In this document: positions 20,987 to 28,395 of the stretch, piece after piece | Numbering within the stretch: the first letter of the stretch is position 1 | Layout: each line of letters begins with the position of its first letter | Source: Muribaculaceae bacterium | Lineage (GTDB): Bacteria; Bacteroidota; Bacteroidia; Bacteroidales; Muribaculaceae | NCBI GenBank assembly: GCA_017443765.1 | Contig: JAFSYB010000110.1 | Location: 1 to 44,559, forward strand | DNA: 44,559 bases | Direction: 5' to 3' | The notes under the pieces: generated by a model | Databases searched by the model: none | What the model was told of the DNA's origin: nothing | What the model saw: only the letters and a program-made list of their open reading frames with translations | Translations under genes and position numbers: made by a program

Positions 20987-21016
20987 GTGTGGTTAGGCGT
21001 AGTTAGGCGTGGTTAG
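20987..21016. repeat. Three 10-bp repeats at the kinase stop codon
   Basis: Units GTGTGGTTAG, GCGTAGTTAG, GCGTGGTTAG. The minus-strand stop of the kinase gene (21003-21005) lies inside, so the last codons (ATNHA) come from the repeat. Confidence 0.75.
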
Positions 21017-21938
21017 TAGCAGTCCTCACTTCGTCCGCCAGGGCGGCGCTGATGGCGTTTTCGCCCGTGCTCACGCAGTCGGCACCCCAACGCAGGCCAT
21101 CACCCAAAATCGTGTGCCACTGCCGCTCGTCGAGCGCAGGCAGCTGCTCGCGACCAGTGCCGGTGCGCAGCAACCCGTGAATGACCCCAGCCGTGAAGCC
21201 CGACTGCCAGCCCAGTGAGTGAACCGGCAGTTGGTTGCCGCCCGCCGGCATGGTGAAGTGGTGATGCGCGTTGTACACATGGACACCCTGCGTGTCGAGG
21301 TGAATGAACGTATTGTCGTAGAAACTGATATGGTGGTGGAAACACTCCTCGACACTCTCGCCAGGAAAAATGGCTGCCAGGTCGGCAGTGGTGGCAACCA
21401 CGATTTGCGACAGCTCCATATTTTCGAGCAGGTTGGGCATCACATGGGTGATGCGGAAACCGATGCCGTGCTGCAAGCCCGGCAGGTAGAGAATGATGGC
21501 CTTTCGCTCGACTGCGTGGCGCAACAGCTCCATCAGCCGCTCGCGCTGCGGCAAGTCCACGGCGTAGAGCGAACCCATGAGCACCACGTCGTTCTCGTCG
21601 ATGCGCGGCCACACCACATTGAAGCGGTCCTTGGGATAGGCACCATAGTTCACAATTTGCTTGTGCTCGCCATCGGTGAAGATAGCCGACAGCCTCGTGG
21701 CACCATCGGGATAGCGGTCCACCGAGTGCACGTTCACGCCATGGCCCACAAGGTAGTCAATAATCAAGTCCCCCACGCGGTCGGTGGTACACTCGCTCAC
21801 CATCGTGCATGGTGTGCCTGCGCGTGCCAGCGAGGCAGCGGCATTGGCCACACGGCCACCCACAAACGACTTCACCGGCTGTCCGCCGCTGAAAATGGTG
21901 TCGAGCACCAGCTCTCCTATAACAACAATCTTTCGCAT
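21003..21938 (-). CDS. PfkB/ribokinase-family carbohydrate kinase
   Basis: 311 residues from the ATG at 21938. The N-terminal segment VVIGELVLDTIF and GGRVANAAASLARAG match the ribokinase-family substrate-binding start (GG..N.A..LA), and the C-terminal part has LGWQSGFTAGVIHGLL in the place of the usual DTGAGD..AGF motif. The canonical catalytic Asp of GAGD is not obvious (G-W-Q-S-G), so either the family motif has drifted or activity is lost; this needs a structural alignment. It begins 29 bp after the sugar-phosphate isomerase gene, which suggests work on a related sugar or sugar phosphate. The open frame extends upstream to 22208 through the isomerase gene, but that part is not homologous to kinases. 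Confidence 0.8.
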   Translation of the reverse strand: MRKIVVIGELVLDTIFSGGQPVKSFVGGRVANAAASLARAGTPCTMVSECTTDRVGDLIIDYLVGHGVNVHSVDRYPDGATRLSAIFTDGEHKQIVNYGAYPKDRFNVVWPRIDENDVVLMGSLYAVDLPQRERLMELLRHAVERKAIILYLPGLQHGIGFRITHVMPNLLENMELSQIVVATTADLAAIFPGESVEECFHHHISFYDNTFIHLDTQGVHVYNAHHHFTMPAGGNQLPVHSLGWQSGFTAGVIHGLLRTGTGREQLPALDERQWHTILGDGLRWGADCVSTGENAISAALADEVRTATNHA

Positions 21939-21967
21939 CACAATTATAAATATGGTATAAGGACAAG

Positions 21968-22567
21968 TCATCGGCGACTTTTCTCGCCCAAGTATCCACC
22001 GTGGTGCCGCTTGGCATACTCCTCGCGGGTGAAGCCGGTGGCCAGCATGGTGTTCACCACCAGCACGTCGCCCATCACGGTCATCATCGTGGTGGAGGTG
22101 GTGGGTGTGAGGCCCAGAGGGCATACTTCGGGTGCGCCACCGGTCCACAGACACACATCGGCGCGCCTTGCAAGCTCGCTGTCGTTGTTGCCGGTGATGA
22201 CGATGCACGGCACTTGCTCATAGAGGGCGTGCGCCAGCTCCACCAGGGCCACAATCTCGCTCGTGCGACCGCTGTTGCTCAGCAGCAGCAGCACATCACC
22301 GGGCTGCAACACGCCCAGGTCGCCATGCTGCGCCTCGCTGGGGTGCAAGAACACCGCCGGAATGCCCGTCGACGAAAACGTTGTGGCAATATTGTTGGCA
22401 ATCTGTCCGCACTTGCCCATACCCGATGTCACAAGCTTGCCACCACGCTCGTGCACATGTTTCACTATTAGCTCAATGGCTTGCTCATAGCCCTCGGTGA
22501 CAGGAATCTGCGCCACCGCACGGCTCTCTGCAGCCAATATCTCTCGCATTGATTGTTTGATATCCAT
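21968..22567 (-). CDS. Single-SIS-domain arabinose-5-phosphate isomerase (KdsD/KpsF/GutQ-like)
   Basis: 199 residues from the ATG at 22567. It consists of one SIS domain: TSGMGKCGQIANNIATTFSS, then TGIPAVFLHPSEAQHGDLG, LLLLSNSGRTSEI, PLGLTPTTSTTMM and the C-terminal KRHHGGYLG. These match KdsD/KpsF enzymes, which interconvert ribulose-5-phosphate and arabinose-5-phosphate for Kdo and thus LPS. The two C-terminal CBS domains of the enterobacterial enzymes are absent; short forms are known from Bacteroides. The His within HPSEAQHGD is the family's conserved one. An upstream in-frame extension to 22660 is rejected because the TACCTTTG promoter box ends only 5 bp before the ATG. The mRNA may therefore be nearly leaderless. 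Operon with the PfkB-like kinase and the TPR protein. Confidence 0.9.
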   Translation of the reverse strand: MDIKQSMREILAAESRAVAQIPVTEGYEQAIELIVKHVHERGGKLVTSGMGKCGQIANNIATTFSSTGIPAVFLHPSEAQHGDLGVLQPGDVLLLLSNSGRTSEIVALVELAHALYEQVPCIVITGNNDSELARRADVCLWTGGAPEVCPLGLTPTTSTTMMTVMGDVLVVNTMLATGFTREEYAKRHHGGYLGEKSRR

Positions 22568-22571
22568 TCTG

Positions 22572-22579
22572 CAAAGGTA
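22572..22579 (-). promoter_or_regulatory. -7 promoter element directly before the isomerase start (TACCTTTG)
   Basis: TACCTTTG on the minus strand ends 5 bp before the ATG at 22567. In this phylum transcription starts a few bases after the box, so the mRNA would begin at or next to the start codon. No TTTG is visible at the -33 position. Confidence 0.6.
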
Positions 22580-22590
22580 CGAATTTTTAA

Positions 22591-22618
22591 TGGATAATGG
22601 GGTGTGGAGCATGGAGAA
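22591..22618. repeat. 7-bp-periodic tract upstream of the isomerase promoter
   Basis: Plus-strand units TGGATAA, TGGGGTG, TGGAGCA, TGGAGAA, exact 7-bp period, directly upstream of the promoter box on the minus strand. Confidence 0.75.
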
Positions 22619-22689
22619 TTTCGCACTCAGGCGTTTTTTTGCCTCATTATTCTGCCTCAAGGCACTTTTTTAACCTCATTTTTGCAGTC

Positions 22690-23025
22690 GGACGACCTGG
22701 CATTTCGCTCAACTTGCACCAGCTGCGCCGGAGTCGACCGAAGACACCTCAGCTCGACCACGGCTTTGATCTGCGCTTACTTGGCCCTCTTCGAGGCCCG
22801 GCCGTGGGAGGCACCGCTATCCCCACGCCACACACATCTTCGATGTATGCGCCGTGGGGTTTCTTTCACTTTGAGGCCCCCGGCCTCATGCAGACCTACG
22901 GCCTGCGGTTCGGCAAGCGGGCGGATAATTACCATGGGGGTGCCCCGATTGGGGTGGAATATGATGCAATTGCACCAGCGTGTCTTTGAACAAGACAGTA
23001 TCTGCATACCACACGGTTTTGCAGG
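22690..23025. other. Structured intergenic region without a recognisable gene
   Basis: The region lies between divergent genes and is more GC-rich than the AT-rich edges. It contains consecutive hairpins: CCCCACG (22821-22827) with CGTGGGG (22853-22859) around an inner ACATC/GATGT stem, and TGAGGCC (22872-22878) with GGCCTCA (22882-22888) around three bases. One plus frame reads APWGFFHFEAPGLMQTYGL and onward without stops to 22989, but with no start signal and no family I know. It could be a structured RNA, a decayed gene or a dispersed intergenic element. At 22700-22718 it also carries the 19-bp core of the promoter repeat described at 23030-23168. Confidence 0.45.
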
Positions 23026-23029
23026 TGTC

Positions 23030-23168
23030 ACTAAATTCGTTCCTCATTTATTTTGCATTTCGCTCAACTTGCAGTAATGCTGGCTTCGCCGAAATTACGC
23101 GGCGTTTCGGAAATGCAAAACTAAATTCGTTCCTCATTTATTTTGCATTTCGCTCAACTTGCAGTAAT
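23030..23168 (+). repeat. Two identical 49-bp copies of a promoter-bearing repeat
   Basis: A 49-bp unit occurs identically at 23030-23078 and 23120-23168 (90-bp period); it begins ACTAAATTCGTTCC and ends AACTTGCAGTAAT. Its core GCATTTCGCTCAACTTGCA also occurs at 22700-22718. The second copy is completed to a perfect -7 box (TAATTTTG); in the first the box reads TAATGCTG. Confidence 0.9.
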
Positions 23169-23172
23169 TTTG
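23142..23172 (+). promoter_or_regulatory. Promoter of the carbohydrate-binding lipoprotein gene
   Basis: TTTG (23142-23145), 19-bp spacer, TAATTTTG (23165-23172), a perfect Bacteroidota promoter carried by the second 49-bp repeat copy, 30 bp before the ATG at 23203. Confidence 0.85.
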
Positions 23173-23202
23173 CATGAGATTTTCAAATAAACTGGTGGAT
23201 AT

Positions 23203-24435
23203 ATGAGCTACAAATTGTGGATTTATCTGTTTGTTGCCTTATTGTGCTGCGGTTGTGTGAACGACGACACCAACTTTGGCGGCTTGGTGTATGACTACAC
23301 CCGCGAGGAACTCACCCCTATGGCCATTGCCCTCGATTTCAGCCCGCTTGATGAGCCGGCCGACGTGCCGCCCACCGACGAGAGCGACCCTTACTATTCC
23401 GACTATGTGGAAAACGACACGTTCGACCGCACGGTCTATGTGCAATACGATGGCAACGAGGTCACGCTCAGCGGCGAGAACGAGCGCGTGCAGGTGTACA
23501 CCGACGGCGCCCATGTCACAATCAGCAGCCAAAGCAGCCGCATGGAGTATGTGCTGACCGGCAACAGCGCCAACGGCTCGCTGAAAATCTATAGCGACCA
23601 CAAGTACAAGCTCACCCTGGCAGGTGTCACACTCACCAACCCCACGGGTGCGCCAATCAACAACCAGTGCGGCAAGAGCCTGTACCTCGTGCTTGCCGAT
23701 GGCACGACCAACACGCTCGCCGATGGCCCGGACTATGTGGTCACGGAAGGAGAGCAAATGAAAGGCGCCCTTTTCAGCGAGGGGCAGGTCATTGCCAGCG
23801 GCCGGGGCAGCCTTGTGGTCAACGCCACTGGCGGTCACGGCATCGCCAGCGACGACTACATCAGGTTCCGCCCGGGCTGCCAAATACACGTCACGGCCAA
23901 TGCCGGACACGGCATCAAGGCCAATGATGGCATCATGATTGATGGCGGGGTTCTCAACGTGGAAGTGACTGGCGATGGCTTCAAGGGATTGAAGAGCGAC
24001 CTTGGCATCGAGGTGCGCGGTGGCCGCACCACAGTGGTCACCAGCGGGGCCAGCCGCCAGAACGAAGACCCCGTGCTGGGCGACAGCGAGAGCGACTACA
24101 GCAGCTGCGCCGGCATGAAGAGCGACACCGACATCCTCATCAGCGGCGGCATCGTGCGCGTGCTGAGCACCGGCGAGGGCGGCAAGGGTCTCAACGCCGC
24201 CGGCAACCTGCTGATTGACGGCGGCAGCGTGGCCGTGGTCGCCACCGGAATCAAGGGCAACAGCTCGCCCAAGGGCATCAAAAGCGACAGCGACATCACA
24301 ATCGCTGGCGGCAGCACATACGCCTACAGCGCAGCAGCATCTCCACTCGACGCTGCTGGCGTGCTCACAGTGGCCGACAGTTGCACCGTGTGCGAAATGC
24401 ACCCACGGCGCGTGATTGTCACTTTTCCCGAATAA
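23203..24435 (+). CDS. Cthe_2159-like carbohydrate-binding beta-helix lipoprotein
   Basis: 410 residues. The N-terminus LWIYLFVALLCCGCVNDD is a signal peptide with Cys residues suited to lipidation; the acidic VNDD after the last Cys resembles a surface-export signal. From about residue 85 the protein is made of short glycine-rich strands of a right-handed beta helix: TLSGENERVQVYTDG, LTLAGVTLTNPTGAPINNQ, SGRGSLVVNATGGHGIASDD, ANAGHGIKANDGIMIDGG and later IKSDSDITIAGG. These repeats match the Cthe_2159 family, whose type member binds acidic polysaccharides such as polygalacturonate. No hydrolase motif is seen. It is a single gene with its own repeat-borne promoter, and no SusC/SusD pair lies nearby. 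Binding specificity is unknown. Confidence 0.85.
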   Translation: MSYKLWIYLFVALLCCGCVNDDTNFGGLVYDYTREELTPMAIALDFSPLDEPADVPPTDESDPYYSDYVENDTFDRTVYVQYDGNEVTLSGENERVQVYTDGAHVTISSQSSRMEYVLTGNSANGSLKIYSDHKYKLTLAGVTLTNPTGAPINNQCGKSLYLVLADGTTNTLADGPDYVVTEGEQMKGALFSEGQVIASGRGSLVVNATGGHGIASDDYIRFRPGCQIHVTANAGHGIKANDGIMIDGGVLNVEVTGDGFKGLKSDLGIEVRGGRTTVVTSGASRQNEDPVLGDSESDYSSCAGMKSDTDILISGGIVRVLSTGEGGKGLNAAGNLLIDGGSVAVVATGIKGNSSPKGIKSDSDITIAGGSTYAYSAAASPLDAAGVLTVADSCTVCEMHPRRVIVTFPE

Positions 24436-24502
24436 TCCACTGCCAGCCGTCTCTCGCGGCTTGGCACGCACCGACTGGTGAAGCCGGCCAGGATTGTTTC
24501 TA

Positions 24503-24700
24503 TCACATCACGCACTTGAGGATGTCGCCATCGCTCAACGGCTCCTCAAGGTCAAGCTCGCGGCCAGTGACATCATAAACCCGCATGAGCCGCACACGAG
24601 CCTTGCTCACACTGCGTCGCAAAGCATAGGCCATCACTGCCACTCGCACGTTGGCCTCTTCGGGAATCTCGATGGTTGTTCGGTTAACTCTCACATTCAT
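24503..24700 (-). CDS. Small beta-grasp-like protein (ThiS/MoaD-like), uncertain
   Basis: 65 residues from the ATG at 24700. It begins MNVRVNRTTIEIPEEANVR and ends VYDVTGRELDLEEPLSDGDI plus LKCVM, a pattern like the ubiquitin-fold sulfur carriers ThiS and MoaD (short first hairpin, helix, then the DG.L strand). The C-terminal Gly-Gly needed for thiocarboxylation is absent, so it is not a standard sulfur carrier. A good promoter at 24797-24828 gives a leader of about 90 nt; the open frame extends into the promoter, so the longer start is excluded. It converges with the beta-helix lipoprotein gene. No partner genes (ThiF/MoeB-like) lie nearby. The function is not known. Confidence 0.6.
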   Translation of the reverse strand: MNVRVNRTTIEIPEEANVRVAVMAYALRRSVSKARVRLMRVYDVTGRELDLEEPLSDGDILKCVM

Positions 24701-24796
24701 AGCTCGACAATTGTTTCTTTGGTGCTCCAACGCAATGCTCAGTTGCTCGCCTTTAGGCTCACACGCTTTGAGTTGCAAGCTGTGGTTCAAGAATTG

Positions 24797-24828
24797 CAAA
24801 ATTAGGCTATTTTTGTCAAACTGACAAA
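24797..24828 (-). promoter_or_regulatory. Promoter of the small beta-grasp-like gene
   Basis: On the minus strand TTTG (plus 24825-24828), 20-bp spacer, TAATTTTG (plus 24797-24804). Confidence 0.75.
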
Positions 24829-24917
24829 TAAGAAATGTTAAATATTTGTTTATTCATGGTTTTCAGTAGGTTTAGGCAAAATCTACTCAGCAATCAATCC
24901 CAATACGACTCAAGCAA

Positions 24918-24946
24918 TTTATAGAACCCACCTTTATAGAACCCAC
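24918..24946. repeat. Two tandem 15-bp repeats
   Basis: TTTATAGAACCCACC followed directly by TTTATAGAACCCAC. No function evident. Apart from this and the flanking promoters I see nothing in the gap between 24830 and the tRNA. Confidence 0.85.
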
Positions 24947-24966
24947 ATAAAAAAATGATTAAAAAA

Positions 24967-24998
24967 GTTGCACAGGTCAGAAAATGGCAGTAATTTTG
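24967..24998 (+). promoter_or_regulatory. Promoter of tRNA-Cys
   Basis: GTTG (24967-24970), 20-bp spacer, TAATTTTG (24991-24998), 18 bp before the tRNA. Confidence 0.75.
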
Positions 24999-25016
24999 CA
25001 GTCGCAAATGCAAGAT

Positions 25017-25088
25017 GGTCGCATGGATGAGTGGTTTAGTCACTGGTCTGCAAAACCAGGCACAGCGGTTCGAGTCCGCTTGCGACCT
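25017..25088 (+). tRNA. tRNA-Cys (anticodon GCA)
   Basis: The cloverleaf can be drawn by hand: acceptor GGTCGCA with TGCGACC and discriminator T, D arm with GTGGTTTAG in the loop, anticodon stem CTGGT/ACCAG around loop CTGCAAA (anticodon GCA, Cys), and T arm AGCGG-TTCGAGT-CCGCT. The 3' CCA is not encoded. It has its own promoter and terminator and is a single tRNA transcript. Confidence 0.95.
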
Positions 25089-25097
25089 CAAAGACAC

Positions 25098-25137
25098 AAC
25101 GCCAACCAATTGAACATCACTCGGTTGGCGTTTTTAT
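25098..25137 (+). terminator. Intrinsic terminator after tRNA-Cys
   Basis: AACGCCAACC (25098-25107) pairs perfectly with GGTTGGCGTT (25123-25132), followed by TTTTTATT. Confidence 0.92.
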
Positions 25138-25265
25138 TCAAAACCGCCCCTAAATGAGAACAACCACGGCGCGCCGTCCCATTGATGGCGTGCCGCGCTA
25201 TCGCAAGCGCGACAAGCGGGTGCGGGAAACTAACAACGGCACGGCTTGAAGCAGGAGCGATACAC

Positions 25266-25302
25266 CCCATTAGTCGATGTTTCACGCCCATTGGTCGAAA
25301 CA
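25266..25302 (+). promoter_or_regulatory. Direct repeat CCCATTRGTCGA with 21-bp spacing, candidate operator
   Basis: CCCATTAGTCGA (25266-25277) and CCCATTGGTCGA (25287-25298) are 21 bp apart, two helical turns, as for LytTR-type regulators that bind 9-bp direct repeats with a 12-13-bp gap. An overlapping inverted pair TGTTTC (25278-25283) / GAAACA (25297-25302) is also present. It lies about 90 bp before the secreted-protein gene at 25389, in front of which I find no TAnnTTTG box. The rest of the 300-bp gap after the tRNA holds only the terminator. Confidence 0.55.
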
Positions 25303-25388
25303 CCGGACGGCTGCATTGAACCTCGGCCACGGTTGCGGGTCAAAGAGACAAAGAAGCTGATTTATTCACCATCTAACACTCAAGAACG

Positions 25389-26021
25389 ATGAAACGCTTA
25401 ATGATTACCCTGCTGGCTCTTGTGGCCATGAGCGCAACAGCCAGTGCCATGAGCTACAGCCATGCCCGCGAGCAGGCCCTGTTCCTAACCGACAAGATGG
25501 CCTACGAGCTGGGAATGACCGAAGACCAGTACAACGCCGCCTACGAAATCAACCTCGACTACTTCCTGAACATCGAGACTGTGAACGACCTGCACGGCAT
25601 CTACTGGACCCGCCGCAACAACGAGTTGAGCTACGTGCTCACCGCAGCTCAATACCGCACTTTCACGGCAACAACCTATTTCTACCGCCCTGTCACGTGG
25701 GTGAGCAACAAGTTCCGGTTCACAATCTATGAACGATATGAGAAAAACCGCTACTATCGCCCTGCCCCCGCTGGCTACCAAACCTACAAAGGCGGCAACC
25801 GGTACTACGACAACAGCCCCTACCGCGGCCGCACGTTTGACGGCCACAGCAACGCCGGCGGCAACGTGCACGGCAATGGGCACGGGGACAACCATTCCAC
25901 TCCCCCACCCGCCGGGGTGAATCCCGGAGGAGGTCCCGCCCGCAAGCCCGACACCGGCACAATGACGAAAAAGCAGGCCGTGAGCCAGGGCAAGAGCAAC
26001 ATGAACAACCGGCGCCACTGA
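25389..26021 (+). CDS. Secreted protein of unknown function with low-complexity C-terminus
   Basis: 210 residues. Signal peptide about residues 1-20 (LMITLLALVAMSATASA). Residues 21-120 form a helical domain beginning YSHAREQALFLTDKMAYEL with GMTEDQYNAAYEIN, reminiscent of small periplasmic Bacteroidetes proteins with an LT..Q-like helix, but not clearly Spy/CpxP. From residue 120 on the chain is rich in Tyr, Arg, Gly, His and Pro (RYYRPAPAGYQTY, GGNVHGNGHGDNHS, PPPAGVNPGGGPARKP), likely disordered. No lipobox Cys is seen, so it is soluble in the periplasm or exported. I do not recognise the family. Expression may depend on the direct repeat at 25266-25302. The gene converges on the TonB-dependent receptor, with a long hairpin in between. 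Confidence 0.75.
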   Translation: MKRLMITLLALVAMSATASAMSYSHAREQALFLTDKMAYELGMTEDQYNAAYEINLDYFLNIETVNDLHGIYWTRRNNELSYVLTAAQYRTFTATTYFYRPVTWVSNKFRFTIYERYEKNRYYRPAPAGYQTYKGGNRYYDNSPYRGRTFDGHSNAGGNVHGNGHGDNHSTPPPAGVNPGGGPARKPDTGTMTKKQAVSQGKSNMNNRRH

Positions 26022-26042
26022 CACACCGGCAACTACCTCAAC

Positions 26043-26082
26043 CGACACGCGGCACAGACGCAAAAGCCTGTGCCGCGTGTCG
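26043..26082. terminator. Long hairpin between convergent genes
   Basis: CGACACGCGGCACAG (26043-26057) pairs over 15 bp with CTGTGCCGCGTGTCG (26068-26082), loop of 10. No T-run follows on either strand, so it may end transcription by another route or only protect 3' ends. Confidence 0.65.
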
Positions 26083-26142
26083 CATATAATGGGACACCGC
26101 GTCCTGGTCCACGCCGTTTTTCTTTCCCGCTGCGGAGCTGAG

Positions 26143-28368
26143 TCACAGGTGCAGGCGCAGAGTGGCGCCCAGGGTGCGGCCATGGCCGCGTTGCAGGAAC
26201 TCGTGGCCGATTGACACGAAGTAAAACGTGCGGTAGGTTGTGCCGGTGAGGTTGCGTCCCCACAGCTGAAGGTCGCAGTGCCTGCCCTCTATGGTGACGC
26301 TGGCACCCATCAGGGCGTAGAACGGCTGGGCGAGCGTGTTCGCCTCGTTCCAGTAGACGCACCCGGCACCGCTCACGTTGGCGGCCAGTGTGAGTGCACG
26401 CAGGCAGCCGGTGCGGCTCAGCGTGATGGTGTGTGCGGCCTCGGCCCACAGCGTGTGCAGGGGCGCGTATGGCACGTGGCACCCGGCGTAGTCGGTCTTT
26501 CCGTCGTTGTACTGCCGGAACGTGGCGTGCGTGTAGCCGTAGCTGGCGTGCACCGTGGTGCCATCTGCAGGGTGCACTTGCAGAGCCAGCTCCAGGCCGC
26601 AGTGGCGGGTGCGCCCGGCGTTGGTCATCATGCGCCCGGTGGTCAGCCCCGGCGGGAACACCGTGAGCTGCCGGTCGCGGCAGTCCATCCAGTAGAAGCT
26701 GGCATCGATGGCGAGCCTTCGCTGCCAGACCTCGAGGTGCGTGCCCACCTCCAGGTTCCAGGCTTTTTCGGGTCGGTAGCCCACCACGTCGGCCACGTCA
26801 TAAGTGCCGCCGATTCCCATCAGCCGCATCAGCCGCTGCTGGAGCACGTCGCTGAACATCTGCGTGTTGAAACCACCTGCCTTGCTGCCACGCGCCACAG
26901 TGGCGTAGAGGTCGGCCACGTGGGTGCTGCCCCCCAGGTGCAGCGTGGCCGTGAGGCGCGGCAGCAGCTGCACAAAATGCTTGGTGAGCGTGCCGCTGTC
27001 GTCGATGTCGATGGGCTCGTGGCGATAGACGGTGGCGGTGGCCGCCTGCATGATGTCGTAGCCCGTGTGCGTGGTGCTGCGGTAGCGCAACCGGGCGTAC
27101 TCGTAGTCGAGCCGCAGGCCGGCGGTGACGGTGAGCCGCCGCCAGCTGCGCGAGGCTTGCGCGTAGAGTGCCGCCCCCGCTGTGGGCAGGGTGAAGTGGC
27201 TGCCCAGCACAAACTCGCGTGTGTCCCACACCACGGGATAGGCGGGCAAGGCATCGTTCACGTGCCGCTCGATGAGCTGGGCAATGCCGGTGTCCTTGAA
27301 CGTCACCGGCGCGTCCATGCGCGTGTGGCGGTAGTAGCCGAAGGCTCCGGCAAGCCAACTGCCCTGAAGCTGCTCGCTGCGCCCGCGCACCACCACGTCC
27401 TGCGTCACCGCGTGCTCGCGGCGCGCTTGTGTGAGCGTGAAATAGGGCTGGGCCGTGAAGTCCTGGTCCAGGGTCATGTTGTCATCGATGTACTGGTAGG
27501 AGGTGATGCTCGACAGCGAGACCCGTTCCCAATGCTTGGTGAGGGTGAGGCCGTCGCTCACGGTGGTGCGGCGGTAGAAGCAGGTGTCGTTGTAGGCAAT
27601 CACGTCCGTGTTCACCTGTTCGTAGGGGTAGCCGCCCTGGCGCGTGTGGCCGGTGGCGAGCACGTTGCTCAGCAGCAGTGTGGCGTCGGGTTGCCATTCG
27701 AGTTTCACGCGGGCGGTGGCCAGGCGTTCCCAGTCGGTGCGTTGGCCGTTGCACTGGTTTCGGAACTCGCCGGCGGTGCCACCGCAGTAGGCCGTGGCAC
27801 TTGCCGCCACGCGGTCGCCCAGCCGGGTGTAGTGACTCGCGCCTATGCGGTAGGTGCCGTGCGAGGCCGCGCGCACCACGGCCCGGGTGCCTTGCCAGTT
27901 GAGCGGCGACAGCGTGTAGATGTTCATCACGCCGCCCAGCGTGTTGCGGCCGTAGAGTGTGCTCTGCGGGCCGCGCAGCATCTCCACAAGGGCAATGTCG
28001 GGCAAGTCGGTGTCGTAGCTTTCCTTGCACACCACCGGCACATTGTCCACGTTCAGCCCCACGGCGGGCTGGTCGATGCGCGTGCCAATGCCGCGCACGT
28101 AGAGTGTCGAAGTCATGCGGCTGCCGTAGTCGGGTTGGAACACGCCGGGCATCATTGCCGTGGCGGCTTTCACGCTCACCGCGTCGTTGCGCTCCACCTG
28201 GTCGCGGTGCAGCACAGTGGCGGCTCCGGCATCGGAGTTCAGCGAGGTTTGCTTGATGGCGGTCACGGTCACGTCGGCCAGCCGCACCGAGTCGGGCGCA
28301 GCCACCTCAACGGTTGCGCCTGCAGCCGACAGTGTCCCAGCAAGAAATATGGGTAGCCATGCTTTCAC
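26143..28368 (-). CDS. TonB-dependent outer-membrane receptor
   Basis: 741 residues from a GTG at 28368. The signal peptide is KAWLPIFLAGTLSAAGA; a TonB-box-like stretch (RLADVTVTAIK) and the plug follow (about 30-150: LYVRGIGTRIDQPAVGLNVD, MLRGPQSTLYGRNTLGGVMN), then the 22-strand barrel with its usual aromatic strand ends (LQLWGRNLTGTTYRTFYF near the C-terminus). The last residues are LGATLRLHL. It imports a scarce ligand (metal chelate, siderophore or cobamide) using TonB energy. It lacks the SusC N-terminal domain and a SusD partner. It follows the Zn/Cd-type P1B ATPase by 27 bp, pointing to metal homeostasis. The frame continues to a TTG at 28395, but a TATCTTTG promoter box at 28373-28380 lies between, so the GTG, possibly near-leaderless, is preferred with moderate confidence. 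Confidence 0.9.
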   Translation of the reverse strand: MKAWLPIFLAGTLSAAGATVEVAAPDSVRLADVTVTAIKQTSLNSDAGAATVLHRDQVERNDAVSVKAATAMMPGVFQPDYGSRMTSTLYVRGIGTRIDQPAVGLNVDNVPVVCKESYDTDLPDIALVEMLRGPQSTLYGRNTLGGVMNIYTLSPLNWQGTRAVVRAASHGTYRIGASHYTRLGDRVAASATAYCGGTAGEFRNQCNGQRTDWERLATARVKLEWQPDATLLLSNVLATGHTRQGGYPYEQVNTDVIAYNDTCFYRRTTVSDGLTLTKHWERVSLSSITSYQYIDDNMTLDQDFTAQPYFTLTQARREHAVTQDVVVRGRSEQLQGSWLAGAFGYYRHTRMDAPVTFKDTGIAQLIERHVNDALPAYPVVWDTREFVLGSHFTLPTAGAALYAQASRSWRRLTVTAGLRLDYEYARLRYRSTTHTGYDIMQAATATVYRHEPIDIDDSGTLTKHFVQLLPRLTATLHLGGSTHVADLYATVARGSKAGGFNTQMFSDVLQQRLMRLMGIGGTYDVADVVGYRPEKAWNLEVGTHLEVWQRRLAIDASFYWMDCRDRQLTVFPPGLTTGRMMTNAGRTRHCGLELALQVHPADGTTVHASYGYTHATFRQYNDGKTDYAGCHVPYAPLHTLWAEAAHTITLSRTGCLRALTLAANVSGAGCVYWNEANTLAQPFYALMGASVTIEGRHCDLQLWGRNLTGTTYRTFYFVSIGHEFLQRGHGRTLGATLRLHL

Positions 28369-28372
28369 GCTG

Positions 28373-28380
28373 CAAAGATA
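28373..28380 (-). promoter_or_regulatory. -7-like element between the P1B ATPase and receptor genes (TATCTTTG)
   Basis: A consensus TAnnTTTG on the minus strand, 4 bp before the GTG at 28368. It could give the receptor its own near-leaderless transcript. No good -33 element is seen. Confidence 0.5.
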
Positions 28381-28395
28381 CGAAATAATTGGCAA

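Noticed and set aside
22597..23077. Coding genes in the gap between the isomerase and the beta-helix lipoprotein
   Set aside because: Frames of 130 and 157 codons lack start signals and known motifs and overlap hairpins and promoter repeats; kept only as an unexplained region.
26278..28356. Plus-strand frame of 692 codons opposite the TonB-dependent receptor
   Set aside because: Shadow frame of low complexity without any family motif; the minus-strand receptor has clear plug and barrel motifs.
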